Below the pieces are notes generated by a model. The model had not been told where the DNA came from and searched no databases. It saw only the letters and a list, made by a program, of their open reading frames with translations. 64,000 nt of DNA from Salinispora oceanensis (GTDB taxonomy: Bacteria; Actinomycetota; Actinomycetes; Mycobacteriales; Micromonosporaceae): NCBI RefSeq assembly GCF_000383575.1, contig NZ_KB911579.1, positions 4,859,424-4,923,423 on the forward strand. Direction: 5' to 3'. This document shows positions 36,809 to 45,889 of the stretch, in pieces (positions within the stretch are counted from its first letter, which is position 1; each line of letters opens with the position of its first letter). A program made the translations under genes and the position numbers.

Positions 36809-36865
36809 ATGCGCCAGGGCAAGGTCACGGTCACCGCTTCGCCGCGAGAGCACACCGCGCGCTAG
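36809..36865 (+). CDS. 18-aa leader peptide (uORF) of MFS gene
   Basis: ATG to TAG, 18 codons, encoding MRQGKVTVTASPREHTAR, with AGGAG at 36799-36803 and a 5-bp spacer, a strong translation start. It lies 100 bp before the MFS gene. Ten bases inside it (36833-36842) are exactly complementary to 36913-36922, which overlap the 5' arm of the terminator. A short, efficiently started ORF ahead of an alternative hairpin is the plan of ribosome-mediated attenuation, as known for inducible antibiotic-resistance genes. Confidence 0.65.
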   Translation: MRQGKVTVTASPREHTAR

Positions 36866-36915
36866 CCGGTCCCACCGACGGGCTCGCACCCCACGGTGTA
36901 GCACTCCTCGCCGCG

Positions 36916-36944
36916 AAGCGGTCGTTCCCACGACGACCGTTTTT
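36916..36944 (+). terminator. Rho-independent terminator/attenuator upstream of MFS gene
   Basis: Stem 36916-36925 with 36933-36942 (10 pairs including a G-U), 7-nt loop, then a run of five T at 36940-36944. It is one of very few U-tailed hairpins in the window and lies between a promoter region and a coding start (36965), not at the end of a gene, so it should be conditional. Confidence 0.75.
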
Positions 36945-36964
36945 CCCTTGCTCGAGGAGCTATT

Positions 36965-38173
36965 TTGCGTGCCCTTGTATCCGCGCGTCTCGGCGCGGAT
37001 TTCACCAAACTGTGGACCGCCTCGGCCGTGTCCAACATCGGTGACGGAGTCACCATGGCGGCCGGTCCACTGCTGGTCGCCTCCATCACCACCAACCCGG
37101 CGCTCATCGGTGGCGCTGTCTTCGTCCAACAACTGCCCTGGCTGCTGTTCGCCCTGATCAGCGGCGCCTACGTGGACCGGCTGGACCGCCGCAAGCTGGT
37201 GGTGGCCGTCAACGCGCTGCGCGCCGCGGCACTCACCGCGCTGACCCTCGCCGTCGCCACCGACACCGCCACGGTCGCTCTGGTCTACGCGGTGTTCTTC
37301 CTCCTCGGCACCGGGGAGACCCTGGCCGACACCGCCGCCGGCGCGTTCCTGCCCGCCATCGTGGCACCGGACCAGCTGGCCAGCGCCAACGCCCGGCTGA
37401 TGGCGACCTTCACCATCGCCAACCAGTTCGTCGCCAAGCCGCTGGGGGCGTGGCTGTTCGTCATCGCCGCCGCCGCGCCCTTCGGCGTCAACGCCCTGAC
37501 CTTCGCCGTGGCCGCGGCGCTGGTGGCGACGATCCGGCCGATCCCCGCGCTCCCGCCGGTGGCACCGCGCCGGAGCCTGCGGGAGGAGATCACCGACGGT
37601 GTCCGCTGGCTGTTCGGACATCGACTGCTGCGTACGCTCGCGGTGAGTATGGGGCTGGCGAACCTCGCGTTCTGCGCCGCCTTCGCCACCCTGGTCCTCT
37701 ACGCCCGGCAGCGACTGGGCCTGTCCGACCTCGGCTTCGGCTTCCTCCTGACCACCTTCGCCGTCGGCGGGTTGGTCGGCACCGTCCTCGCGCCACGGCT
37801 ACAACGAATCGTCGGGGCCGGCACCCTGCTCCGCGCGGGCCTCGTCGTCGAGTTCGTCACCCACGTCACCCTGGCGATCACCACAACCCCACTCGTCGCC
37901 GCCGCCATTCTGATCGTCTTCGGGATCCACACCATGGTGTGGGGCGTCATCGTGGTAACCCTGCGCCAACGCGTCGTGCCCGCCCACCTACTCGGCCGGG
38001 TGGGCAGCGTCTACTCGCTACTCGATCTCGGCGGAGCGGCTCTCGGTTCGCTCCTCGGCGGCCTGCTCGCCGGGGCGTGGGGACTCACCACACCGTTCTG
38101 GGCCGCCGCCGTCGTGCTGGCGCTCATCGCCGTCATCGCCTGGCGACCGCTGCGTACGGCATCGGCTGTCTGA
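36965..38173 (+). CDS. MFS efflux transporter, probable antibiotic resistance, attenuator-controlled
   Basis: 402 aa from TTG with GAGGAG 5 bp upstream. Twelve hydrophobic segments; DFTKLWTASAVSNIGDGVTM in helix 1 and YVDRLDRRKLVV as motif A are typical of the MefA/Cmr-like drug:H+ antiporter subgroup. It would export a drug across the cytoplasmic membrane. The preceding uORF and terminator suggest induction by ribosome-targeting antibiotics that stall translation of the leader; that is inference. Followed by a long hairpin shared with the convergent MFS gene. Confidence 0.85.
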   Translation: MRALVSARLGADFTKLWTASAVSNIGDGVTMAAGPLLVASITTNPALIGGAVFVQQLPWLLFALISGAYVDRLDRRKLVVAVNALRAAALTALTLAVATDTATVALVYAVFFLLGTGETLADTAAGAFLPAIVAPDQLASANARLMATFTIANQFVAKPLGAWLFVIAAAAPFGVNALTFAVAAALVATIRPIPALPPVAPRRSLREEITDGVRWLFGHRLLRTLAVSMGLANLAFCAAFATLVLYARQRLGLSDLGFGFLLTTFAVGGLVGTVLAPRLQRIVGAGTLLRAGLVVEFVTHVTLAITTTPLVAAAILIVFGIHTMVWGVIVVTLRQRVVPAHLLGRVGSVYSLLDLGGAALGSLLGGLLAGAWGLTTPFWAAAVVLALIAVIAWRPLRTASAV

Positions 38174-38181
38174 CGTGTCCG

Positions 38182-38230
38182 GGGCGCCCCGCTCCGCCCG
38201 GGCCTCGTCCTGGTCGGAGCGGGGGCGCCC
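38182..38230. terminator. Convergent bidirectional terminator hairpin
   Basis: A 15-bp stem (38182-38196 with 38215-38230, one bulged G) with an 18-nt loop, midway between two converging MFS genes. No U-run. Very stable by base composition. Confidence 0.6.
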
Positions 38231-38260
38231 GCGCGCACGGTGTCACATCCACGGCCTGGG

Positions 38261-39505
38261 TCATCGGCGGACCGGTCGTACGACGGCCACCAGCAGCGCC
38301 ACGACGAGGTAGGGCGCCACCGTCACCGCGAACGCGACCCGGTTGCCGACGACGGTGGCGAGCAGGCCGTACCCGGCGTAGCACGCGATGATCGTCGTGT
38401 CGGTCGCCATCCCGGCGAGCGAGGTGACGGTGGCGCGGGCCGGGCCGACGATCCGCGCCTGGAGCCGGACGTCGGCGAGCACAGTGGCCAGTTGGAAACC
38501 GCAGAAGGCGACGCCCACCAGCAGGAACCCGACCGGGTGACCGATCAGCGCGCCGGCGGCGAGCGCCCCGGCGGACCCACCGATCAGGCCGGCATACCCG
38601 CGACGGCCCAGCCGCTCCCCCGCCGGGGCGAGCAGGCCGCCGACGGCGACCCCGACCCAGGTGAGTACGAGCAGCAACGGCACGGCCGGCCCGCTCGCCC
38701 CGACGTCTCGGGCCAACAGCGGAAGGTACTCGTCGAGCGCCCCCCATCCGGCGGCGACGGCGGCGACCAGCAGCACCGCCGCGCGCACCGTCCGGTCGGC
38801 GTGCGCCTCGGCCAGGCCGCCCCGCAGGGAGACCCACCAGCCGGGTTCACCGTCGTCGGGGTCGGCGCCCGACCCGGCGGCCGGCTCGCGCTGCTCTGGT
38901 AGGCGGGTGGCGACGGCGGCGGCCCCCAGGCAGGCCAGGATGCTCGCCACGCCGAGAGCGGGGTATCCACCGAGGGCGAGTACCGGCGCCGCCAACACGA
39001 GGGAGGCCAACACGCCGAGGGTTTCCGCGGTGCGGGCCCGGCCGATGACGCGGGCGTACCGGCTGGCCGCGCCGAGCCGGTCCAGGCCCGTGTAGACCAG
39101 GGCCTCCAACGCACCGGAGGCGAGCGCGCCGCCGACTCCCCAGAGCAGGAAACCCACCGCGAAGGCCGGGTACGAGGGCACGAGTGTCCAGAGCGCGAAG
39201 CCGGCGGCGGTGACCAGCGGCGCGAGGCAGAGCAGCAGCCGCCGGGAGACGGCGTCGGCCAACGCCCCGGAGGGGACCTCCAGCACGATCGAACTGGCCG
39301 ACCAGATGACGAACAGGGTCGAGATCTGCCACACCGTCAGACCGGTGTCGGTGAACAGCAGCGGGTAGACGGGGTAGAGCAGGACGAGGTCGCGCAGGAA
39401 CGCGTACCCGTAGAGGGTTGCCGCGAGTGACCGGACCTGCCGGTCGGGCGGGGCGATCGGGCCCGGGTGCGGGCCACCTCGCGGTGGGGTCGGATCGGAG
39501 GTCAT
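38261..39505 (-). CDS. MFS transporter
   Basis: 414 aa, twelve hydrophobic segments. PSGALADAVSRRLLL is a variant motif A after helix 2; helix 1 begins RSLAATLYGYAFLRDLVLLYP, a pattern of the group of MFS proteins with a large, charged central loop (EQREPAAGSGADPDDGEP). A 25-residue Pro-rich N-terminus precedes the first helix. Substrate unknown. It converges on the attenuator-controlled MFS gene. Confidence 0.82.
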   Translation of the reverse strand: MTSDPTPPRGGPHPGPIAPPDRQVRSLAATLYGYAFLRDLVLLYPVYPLLFTDTGLTVWQISTLFVIWSASSIVLEVPSGALADAVSRRLLLCLAPLVTAAGFALWTLVPSYPAFAVGFLLWGVGGALASGALEALVYTGLDRLGAASRYARVIGRARTAETLGVLASLVLAAPVLALGGYPALGVASILACLGAAAVATRLPEQREPAAGSGADPDDGEPGWWVSLRGGLAEAHADRTVRAAVLLVAAVAAGWGALDEYLPLLARDVGASGPAVPLLLVLTWVGVAVGGLLAPAGERLGRRGYAGLIGGSAGALAAGALIGHPVGFLLVGVAFCGFQLATVLADVRLQARIVGPARATVTSLAGMATDTTIIACYAGYGLLATVVGNRVAFAVTVAPYLVVALLVAVVRPVRR

Positions 39506-39621
39506 CGCTTCTTCCCGTGGGGTGAGTGCGGACGCCGGAGGTACGGCGACCGCGGTGGCCCACGGGAAGGGCGCTCAGCGGTGGATCAATGTCGCCAGGT
39601 CATGCGGCCGATGGTAGCCGT

Positions 39622-40479
39622 TCACCGGGCTGGACGCGGCCCGTCGTCGCGGCGGTGCCCGTCACCGGCCACCGCCGCTGCCTGCTCCGCCACCGTCTCG
39701 TCCTGGTCGGTCGGGGCGCCGCGCGCGTACTTGTCGAAGAAGCGCAGCAGCTCCACCGGGAACGGCATCACCAGGGTGCTGTTCTTCTCCGCCGCCACAT
39801 CCGACACGGTCTGGAGCAGCCGCAGTTGGTAGGCCCCCGGGGTGTTGGCCATGGTCTGGGAGGCGTCGGCGAGCCGCCGGGACGCCTGGTACTCACCGTC
39901 GGCGGCGATGACCCGGGCCCGCCGGTCCCGCTCGGCCTCGGCCTGCCGGGACATCGACCGCTTCATCCCCTCCGGCAGCGAGACATCCTTGACCTCGACC
40001 CGCTCGATGTTCAGCCCCCACGGCCCCTCGGTCGGGTCGTCGATCACCGACTTGAGGTCGGCGTTGACCTTGTCCCGGTCGGCGAGGAGGGTGTCCAGGT
40101 CCACCTTGCCGATCACCGAGCGCAGCGCGGTCTGCGAGATCTGGAGCACCGCTGCCGGATACTTCTCCACGTTCACCAGGGCCTTCACCGGGTCCACGAC
40201 CCGGAAGTAGACCACCGCGTCGACCTTGAGGGTCACGTTGTCCCGCGTGATCGCCCCCTGTGCCGGCACGTCGATCACCGTGGTCTGCATGCTCACCCGG
40301 ACCATCCGGTCCACGATGGGAATGATCAGCCGCAGGCCGGGTTCCCGGACGGGCAGCACCACCCGTCCGAAGCGGAAGACCACCCCGCGTTCGTACTGCT
40401 GCACGATCCGCAGGCTCAGGGCGCCGAGCAGCGCCAGAACGACCAGCACGATCACCGCGCCGATGAAGCCGGCTGCCAT
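39622..40479 (-). CDS. Slipin/stomatin-family SPFH membrane protein
   Basis: 285 aa from ATG at 40479 with GGAAGGGG upstream; the longer frame (40563) overlaps the acyl-CoA ligase gene. One N-terminal hydrophobic anchor (VIVLVVLALLGALSL) is followed by the SPFH domain: QYERGVVFRFGRV, PGLRLIIPIVDRM, VYFRVVDPVKALVNVEKY and QAEAERDRRARVI. The C-terminus ends in a charged tail. Stomatin-type proteins form membrane scaffolds and often pair with an NfeD protease-like gene, which is not seen here. Downstream of the acyl-CoA ligase on the same strand with 28 bp between them. Confidence 0.9.
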   Translation of the reverse strand: MAAGFIGAVIVLVVLALLGALSLRIVQQYERGVVFRFGRVVLPVREPGLRLIIPIVDRMVRVSMQTTVIDVPAQGAITRDNVTLKVDAVVYFRVVDPVKALVNVEKYPAAVLQISQTALRSVIGKVDLDTLLADRDKVNADLKSVIDDPTEGPWGLNIERVEVKDVSLPEGMKRSMSRQAEAERDRRARVIAADGEYQASRRLADASQTMANTPGAYQLRLLQTVSDVAAEKNSTLVMPFPVELLRFFDKYARGAPTDQDETVAEQAAAVAGDGHRRDDGPRPAR

Positions 40480-40507
40480 GGCACCCCTTCCGGTACGCCT
40501 GCCCAGC

Positions 40508-42346
40508 TCAGTGGCCCTGGTACAGGGCGTTGACGTCCTCACTGAAGTGTTCCTCGACCACACTTTTCTTGATCTTCAGAATGGGGGTGAGTTCGCCATC
40601 GGCCTCGGTGAGATCCCGCGGCAGGATACGGAAGGTCTTGACCTGCTCGGCCCGGGAAACAGTGGCGTTCGCGCGGTCAACGGCTGCCTGGATCTCGCCA
40701 CACAGCTCCGGGTCGTCTCGCAGCTCGGCCACGGTCTCGTCGTCCGAGCGGCCGTGCTCGGAACGCCAGCGATCCCAGGCGGACGGGTCAATGGTGATCA
40801 GCGCGACGACGTAGGGGCGACCGTCGCCGATCAACATGCACTGGCTGACCAACGGGTGCGCGCGGATCGCCTCCTCGATCGGGGCGGGCGCGAGATTCTG
40901 CCCCGAGGCGGTAACTATGATCTCCTTCTGCCGCCCGGTGATCCGCAGAAATCCGTCCGAGTCGAGCTCTCCCAGGTCACCGGTCCGCATCCACCCATCC
41001 TGGGTGAACACCGCCCGGGTTGCTTCCGCGTTGTTCCAGTACCCCGGGAAGACCGGGTCGCCCCGGGCGAGGATCTCCCCATCGTCGGCGATCTGGATCC
41101 GCACCCCCGGCAGGGGACGTCCGACCGTGCCGATCCGCTGTGTCGTCGGCGTGTTCGCCGTCAACGCCGGGGAGGCCTCGGTGAGTCCGTACCCCTCCAG
41201 CACCAGCAGGCCCGCGCCCCGAAAGAAATGTCCCAGCCATTCGCCGAGCGGCGCGCCGCCCACGATCGCCGCGGAGCACCGACCACCCAGGGCGGCGCGC
41301 AGCTTTCGGTACACCAGCAGGTCGAACCCGCCGCGGGCGAGCCGGAGCAGGGGGTTCGGTCCCCAGGAACGATCGAGGCCGTGGCTGTACCGCACCGCCA
41401 CCCGCTCGGCGAGCCGGAACAACCAGCCCCGGTGGCTCTCCTCGGCCTTCTGCCGGGCCCGACTGTGCAGCTTCTCGAAGACCCGGGGCACCGCCAGAAC
41501 GAACGTCGGCCGGTGCCGGCCCAGCTGCTCCAGCACACCCGCGATGTCGGCGCTGTGCACCATGGTGCTCCGGGTCTGCACCACCCCGACCTGGATCATC
41601 CGGGCGAACGCGTGGGCCAGGGGCAGGAACAACACCGTGGTCGCCCCGGCGTGGAGCAGCTGCGGCAACACCGAGACCGCGGCGCTCACGTCGCAGTGGA
41701 TGGAACGGTGGGTCAGCACACAGCCCTTTGGCCGACCGGTCGTGCCGCTGGTGTAGACGATCGTGGCCATGTCGCCGCCAGTCACCCGACGGCGCCGGCC
41801 GTCCACCACCGCGGCGTCAATCGCACGGCCCTGGCCAACCAGATTGATCAGATCACCGGCATCGATCTGCCACACGTCGCGCAGCGCCGGCAGGTCCGAA
41901 CGTTGGCTGGCGACCAACTCGGCCTGACCGGCGGTCTCCACCACGCAGCCCACCACGCCCGCGTCCGACAGCACCCACCCGAGCTGGTCCGCGCTGGCCG
42001 TCTCGAAGACCGGCACCGACACCGCCCCGATCGCCCAGAGGGCGTAGTCAACCAGGGTCCACTCGTACCGGGTCCGGCTGACCAGCCCGACCCGGTCACC
42101 GTGCCCCACCCCGGCCGCGAGGAAGCCACGGGCGAGGCTGAGCACGTCGTCCCGGAACTGGGCGCACGTCACCGGCACATCCCCACCGCGCACCGAGCGC
42201 CGCGCGGGCCAGGCGCGGGACACCGGTGCGGGCCGGACGAACTGCACCGCCTCCGGTTCCTCCCGGGCGTTGGTCCACACCTGCTCGGCCAGCCCCGGCA
42301 ACACCCCGCCGATCTCCTCCACCGGCGAGGCCACGACCTCCTGCAC
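40508..42346 (-). CDS. Long-chain fatty acid-CoA ligase (FadD15-like AMP-binding enzyme)
   Basis: 612 aa from GTG at 42346, where conservation begins (EVVASPVEEIGGVLPG); start uncertain because the ribosome-binding site is weak. ANL superfamily motifs are complete: P-loop TIVYTSGTTGRPKG (A3), LEGYGLTEASP (A5), WMRTGDLGELDSDGFL (A7), ITGRQKEIIVTASGQN (A8) and, near the end, PILKIKKSVV with the catalytic Lys (A10). It activates fatty acids with ATP and CoA. The slipin gene follows on the same strand. Confidence 0.92.
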   Translation of the reverse strand: MQEVVASPVEEIGGVLPGLAEQVWTNAREEPEAVQFVRPAPVSRAWPARRSVRGGDVPVTCAQFRDDVLSLARGFLAAGVGHGDRVGLVSRTRYEWTLVDYALWAIGAVSVPVFETASADQLGWVLSDAGVVGCVVETAGQAELVASQRSDLPALRDVWQIDAGDLINLVGQGRAIDAAVVDGRRRRVTGGDMATIVYTSGTTGRPKGCVLTHRSIHCDVSAAVSVLPQLLHAGATTVLFLPLAHAFARMIQVGVVQTRSTMVHSADIAGVLEQLGRHRPTFVLAVPRVFEKLHSRARQKAEESHRGWLFRLAERVAVRYSHGLDRSWGPNPLLRLARGGFDLLVYRKLRAALGGRCSAAIVGGAPLGEWLGHFFRGAGLLVLEGYGLTEASPALTANTPTTQRIGTVGRPLPGVRIQIADDGEILARGDPVFPGYWNNAEATRAVFTQDGWMRTGDLGELDSDGFLRITGRQKEIIVTASGQNLAPAPIEEAIRAHPLVSQCMLIGDGRPYVVALITIDPSAWDRWRSEHGRSDDETVAELRDDPELCGEIQAAVDRANATVSRAEQVKTFRILPRDLTEADGELTPILKIKKSVVEEHFSEDVNALYQGH

Positions 42347-42538
42347 CTTGCTACCCCCGGTAGCTTCACCACCGGCACCTGGCGTGCCGGCGCTCCTACC
42401 TGCCCATCGTGCGACCGGCAGCGGCACCGGCGGCGGAACTACCGGCAAACCGGCCCGGGTGCCGCGCCGACGTGGTATGACGCGGTCAACGCTGGAAAAG
42501 CGCTCGGCACCGCCGTCGGAGCGGTCTATCTTTCGCGG

Positions 42539-43411
42539 ATGCCCTTCCCCTCTCGCCCACCATTGCCGCCGGACGTGGACCCCGAGCTGTGGTTCGACAC
42601 CGAGCAGTGCGGCCGGCACTATCTCCTCGACGGCAACCCCCACACGTTCCCCGGGCGGATGTACGCCTATTGCGCCGAGCGCGGTATCCGTACCCGGGTG
42701 TCGAAGGGTGAGATCAGCGACTGCTCCGCGCAGACCCGGTACTTCGTCCGTGGGTTCCTGTCCGGCAATGAGCCGGCGCCACCAGAATCCGACAGCCCCA
42801 CCGAACCGGCCCCGCTCGCCTGGAGCGACGCGGCCGCTCGCTTCCGGGACACCGGGTACTGGCACGTCGATGCGAATGCCGACGCGGCGGGTGACGTCGA
42901 TACCGACCGGTCAGAGGAGACCGATCCGGATCCCGACGGTGGCACCGACGCCGAGGCGGGAGAGGTCCCGCAGTGGATCCAGAGCTGGCTGCGAGAACAG
43001 GCGACCGCACGGGTGGCGCTGGTCGTTGACGTGCCGAACAGCAACGCGGACCACGCCATTGAGGTCGCCACGACACTCGCCAACCGGGTCGGTAGCCGGA
43101 CCTGTGACCGCAGCGGTCCTGCCGAGATCAGCCGACCCGTTTCATTCACCCGGGTGTACGCACTGGTCGGTGTCACCGGGCACCGCCCGTGGGTGGCGGT
43201 GCACACGGCCATGACCGCGCTTGGTAGTAGCGGCTGGGCTCCCGCGACCGCGGTCGAAGGGGAGCAGTACGTGACTGCCGAGTTCCGGGCGGAGCGTGAG
43301 CCCAACCGAGGTCTCAACGCGCTCGGGGTGAGCGCGGTCGAGATCCACGCCGCCTACGGGCTGGGGCACGACCCGTCGCGTACGCCGGGCAGTTGGCGGC
43401 AGGACGACTGA
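42539..43411 (+). CDS. Hypothetical protein with acidic linker
   Basis: 290 aa from ATG at 42539. The N-terminal part (about residues 15-75) contains FDTEQCGRHYLLDGNPHTF, then GRMYAYCAERG and SKGEISDCSAQTRYF, which looks like a small conserved domain. A very acidic linker (DRSEETDPDPDGGTDAE) follows, then a folded region ending AVEIHAAYGLGHDPS. No family is recognised. Divergent from the acyl-CoA ligase gene, with no recognisable promoter. Upstream frames run through antisense DNA and are disregarded. Confidence 0.6.
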   Translation: MPFPSRPPLPPDVDPELWFDTEQCGRHYLLDGNPHTFPGRMYAYCAERGIRTRVSKGEISDCSAQTRYFVRGFLSGNEPAPPESDSPTEPAPLAWSDAAARFRDTGYWHVDANADAAGDVDTDRSEETDPDPDGGTDAEAGEVPQWIQSWLREQATARVALVVDVPNSNADHAIEVATTLANRVGSRTCDRSGPAEISRPVSFTRVYALVGVTGHRPWVAVHTAMTALGSSGWAPATAVEGEQYVTAEFRAEREPNRGLNALGVSAVEIHAAYGLGHDPSRTPGSWRQDD

Positions 43412-43422
43412 CGACGGTGCGC

Positions 43423-43713
43423 CTAGCGGACCGAAGGGCGCTGCGACAACCCACGCTCCGCTGGCCCGGGTTGGCCCCCGCCAGCGGTCAAACCCACTCG
43501 GACCACCTGGCGGATCACCATGATCGCCACTACGTAGAGCAGGTTCTCCCCCACTGGCGCCGGGGCGAGCCGCAGCAGACTGGCGGCCAACCACAGGTCA
43601 AGGCCGACATGCAGGGCCAAGCGCCCATCCCGGGATACCAGTAGGACCACCGCGGCCGAGCCGATGCCCGCGGCGATACAGGCCAGCGTGGCGTACTCGA
43701 CCAGGGTGTTCAC
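43423..43713 (-). CDS. Small membrane protein
   Basis: 96 aa with three hydrophobic segments (EYATLACIAAGIGSAAVVLL, LALHVGLDLWLAASLL, LLYVVAIMVIRQVVRVGL) and a polar tail. The ATGA overlap with the DUF1622 gene upstream shows they are co-translated. Possibly a partner subunit of the DUF1622 protein. No family recognised. Confidence 0.65.
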   Translation of the reverse strand: MNTLVEYATLACIAAGIGSAAVVLLVSRDGRLALHVGLDLWLAASLLRLAPAPVGENLLYVVAIMVIRQVVRVGLTAGGGQPGPAERGLSQRPSVR

Positions 43714-44111
43714 GTGGTGGGCTCCTTACCCGCCCGCTTCGGGTCGGCGGACCGGGGCGAGCCGAACTCGGCGATCTCGTGGCGCTCCTGCTTGAGCTCA
43801 CGGGCGAGGAAGAAGTTCAGGGCGGTTCGGATCGCCGCCACCGCGGCCAGCTCGGAGATGTCCACCAGGGTTGGGGCGACCGAGGTGCGCATGATGTCGG
43901 AGGCGAGCTGAAACTCCAGCCCGAGGGTCAGGAACCGGCCGAGAGTCAGCCGGATCGGCACGAACGCCCGGCTCCGCCGATGCCACAACCCCACGAGCAG
44001 GAACCGGACGAACGCCAGCATCGCCCCGACGAAGATGATGAGGATGCCGGCGGCCTCCACCACTCGCACCAGGAGGTCCACCGCTTCCAAGAACCAATGC
44101 TGGTCGGCCAT
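43710..44111 (-). CDS. DUF1622 family membrane protein
   Basis: 133 aa from ATG at 44111 (44120 is an alternative three codons longer). LTLGRFLTLGLEFQLASDIMRTS and AAVAAIRTALNFFLARELKQE match the DUF1622 pattern, with two or three membrane helices. Function of the family is unknown. Overlaps the next small membrane gene by 4 bp. The potassium channel gene lies upstream on the same strand, 118 bp away. Confidence 0.8.
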   Translation of the reverse strand: MADQHWFLEAVDLLVRVVEAAGILIIFVGAMLAFVRFLLVGLWHRRSRAFVPIRLTLGRFLTLGLEFQLASDIMRTSVAPTLVDISELAAVAAIRTALNFFLARELKQERHEIAEFGSPRSADPKRAGKEPTT

Positions 44112-44229
44112 GCCATCCATACCAGCGGCTCCATGGCGGCGCGAGCGCCGGACGCCCGGACAACACCCGATCGCGTCGCCATCGGCCACTCCGCCCCGCC
44201 GGACGGTGTCATCCGCCGCTGGTCCCCCG

Positions 44230-45030
44230 TCAGGTGTGGGTCGTGCGGGCCGGCTGCACCGGCGGGGCCACCACGTCGGCGGATCCGGCACCCGCCGACG
44301 GGTCCAGCTGCTGGCGCAGCGCCGCGATCTCCTGGCGCAGCGCCGCGACGTCCTCGGCGGTCGCTGCCGGGTGCCGGTCCCGACCGGTCACCCGGTCAAC
44401 GATCCAGGTGGCCAGCGAGCCGGTCACGAAACCGATCAGCCCAATGCCACCGATCATCAGGCCGACCGCCACCAGCCGCCCCTCCGGGGTGACCGGATAG
44501 AAATCGCCGTAGCCGACGGTCGTGATAGTCACGGCCGCCCACCAGAGGGCATCGCCGTAGTTGGTGATGGACGGGTCGGGCGCCGCCCGCTCGGCATCCA
44601 GGACCGCCAGGGAGGCCACCCCCACCAGCAACACGGTGGTCGCGGCCACGTAGATGCCGAGCCGGCCGCGAACCCAGGCCTCGGTGCGCCGGCTGAGCGA
44701 GAGCACCACCGTCACCAAGCGCAGCGCCCGCAGCGGACGGAGCATCGGCAGGAGCAGGACGGCGAGGTCGAACAGGTGCTCCCGGAGGAAGCGTCGCCGC
44801 TGCGTGTGCAGGATGAATCGGACAGCCATGTCGAGCCAGAACACCAGCCACGTGGTGAACGTGGTCACCTGACAGACCGTGATCCACGCCGAGCTGAGCT
44901 GCGGATCCAGGATCGGCGCAGCGTATGCGGCCAGGAACACCAGGGAGAAAACGGTCAACGGCAGCGCAGTCAGGCGCTCCCAACTCGCGGCCCGCTGCTC
45001 CCGCCGGCTGATGGAACCGGTGTCTTCCAT
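44230..45030 (-). CDS. Voltage-gated-type potassium channel
   Basis: 266 aa from ATG at 45030. Six helices: an S4-like segment with regularly spaced Arg (RPLRALRLVTVVLSLSRR), then the S5-pore-S6 unit with the selectivity filter TITTVGYGDFYP. The C-terminus holds a short coiled coil (DVAALRQEIAALRQQL) that could tetramerise it. Length and topology match bacterial KvAP/Kch-like channels. Divergent from the MarR regulator gene with 44 bp between starts, so the two promoters overlap. Confidence 0.9.
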   Translation of the reverse strand: MEDTGSISRREQRAASWERLTALPLTVFSLVFLAAYAAPILDPQLSSAWITVCQVTTFTTWLVFWLDMAVRFILHTQRRRFLREHLFDLAVLLLPMLRPLRALRLVTVVLSLSRRTEAWVRGRLGIYVAATTVLLVGVASLAVLDAERAAPDPSITNYGDALWWAAVTITTVGYGDFYPVTPEGRLVAVGLMIGGIGLIGFVTGSLATWIVDRVTGRDRHPAATAEDVAALRQEIAALRQQLDPSAGAGSADVVAPPVQPARTTHT

Positions 45031-45074
45031 GATCACCCCGACCGTGGTGCGAGTGTCCGTGTAACTATGGGCCG

Positions 45075-45605
45075 ATGCGACTCTACGTGGAGCCAACGGG
45101 GTCGTCGACGGCGGTGGACGAGCCTCAGGTAGACGAACCCCTGGTAGACGCGCTGGCAGCGCTGTGCCGCTCGCTGGTCGGCGTCACCGTCCGCACCCTC
45201 GACGCTCTCGATGTCGACCTCACGATGTCGCAGTACCGAATCCTGGTCCTCCTCGTCTCCCCGGGGCCGGTCCGGGTCGTTGACCTCGCGACCAGCCTGC
45301 ACGTCCATCCCTCCACCGTCACCCGCGCCTGTGATCGTCTGGTCCGACGAGGGCTGGTGGCCCGACGGACCGGCGAGAGCGACCGCCGGGTGTCCTGGCT
45401 CAGCCTGACCGTCGCTGGTCGAGACCTGGTCGGCGAGGTCGTCCGACGCCGTAGTGCCGAGATCCGGCGGCTGGTCGCGGTGACCGGCACCGCGCCCGAC
45501 GTCGGGCTGATCGGCACACTGGAGGCGTTGGTGTCCGCCGCCGGCGAACCGGATGAACGGCGGTGGCGGCAGGACTGGGAGAGGTGCGGCGGCGCAACGC
45601 GCTGA
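45075..45605 (+). CDS. MarR-family transcriptional regulator
   Basis: 176 aa. The winged-helix core is LTMSQYRILVLLVSPGPVRV, DLATSLHVHPSTVTRACDRL as recognition helix and RRTGESDRRVSWLSLTVAG as the wing with conserved DRR. Dimerisation helices flank it. It likely represses its own promoter and possibly the divergent potassium channel. Inducer unknown. Confidence 0.88.
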   Translation: MRLYVEPTGSSTAVDEPQVDEPLVDALAALCRSLVGVTVRTLDALDVDLTMSQYRILVLLVSPGPVRVVDLATSLHVHPSTVTRACDRLVRRGLVARRTGESDRRVSWLSLTVAGRDLVGEVVRRRSAEIRRLVAVTGTAPDVGLIGTLEALVSAAGEPDERRWRQDWERCGGATR

Positions 45606-45889
45606 GGCGGCGAACAGCACGGCGTCGGCCGCGCTCACCGGCAGACGCAGCCGTCGTCGGGTAGCCGCTGCCGTGGTCGACTGGCGAGCGGTCTTCACGC
45701 CGGACACCCCGCTGTTGGAGATCATCGTCCGGGGCAGCGTGATCCACCGCGACTCCGGCGCCCGGCCCGGACCTCAGCCATCAGTCTTGGTCACAGTGGC
45801 TGCGGCATTTCTCCACGAACAGAATGGATAGGTGGCTGACAATAGCGCCTGTCCTGTTAGCGGCTCTTGTCCACTTGAAGGTGGAAGCG

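Noticed and set aside
40226..42538. Long plus-strand open frame running into the hypothetical gene at 42539
   Set aside because: It is antisense to the slipin and acyl-CoA ligase genes, which have complete motifs; only the part from ATG 42539 looks like protein.
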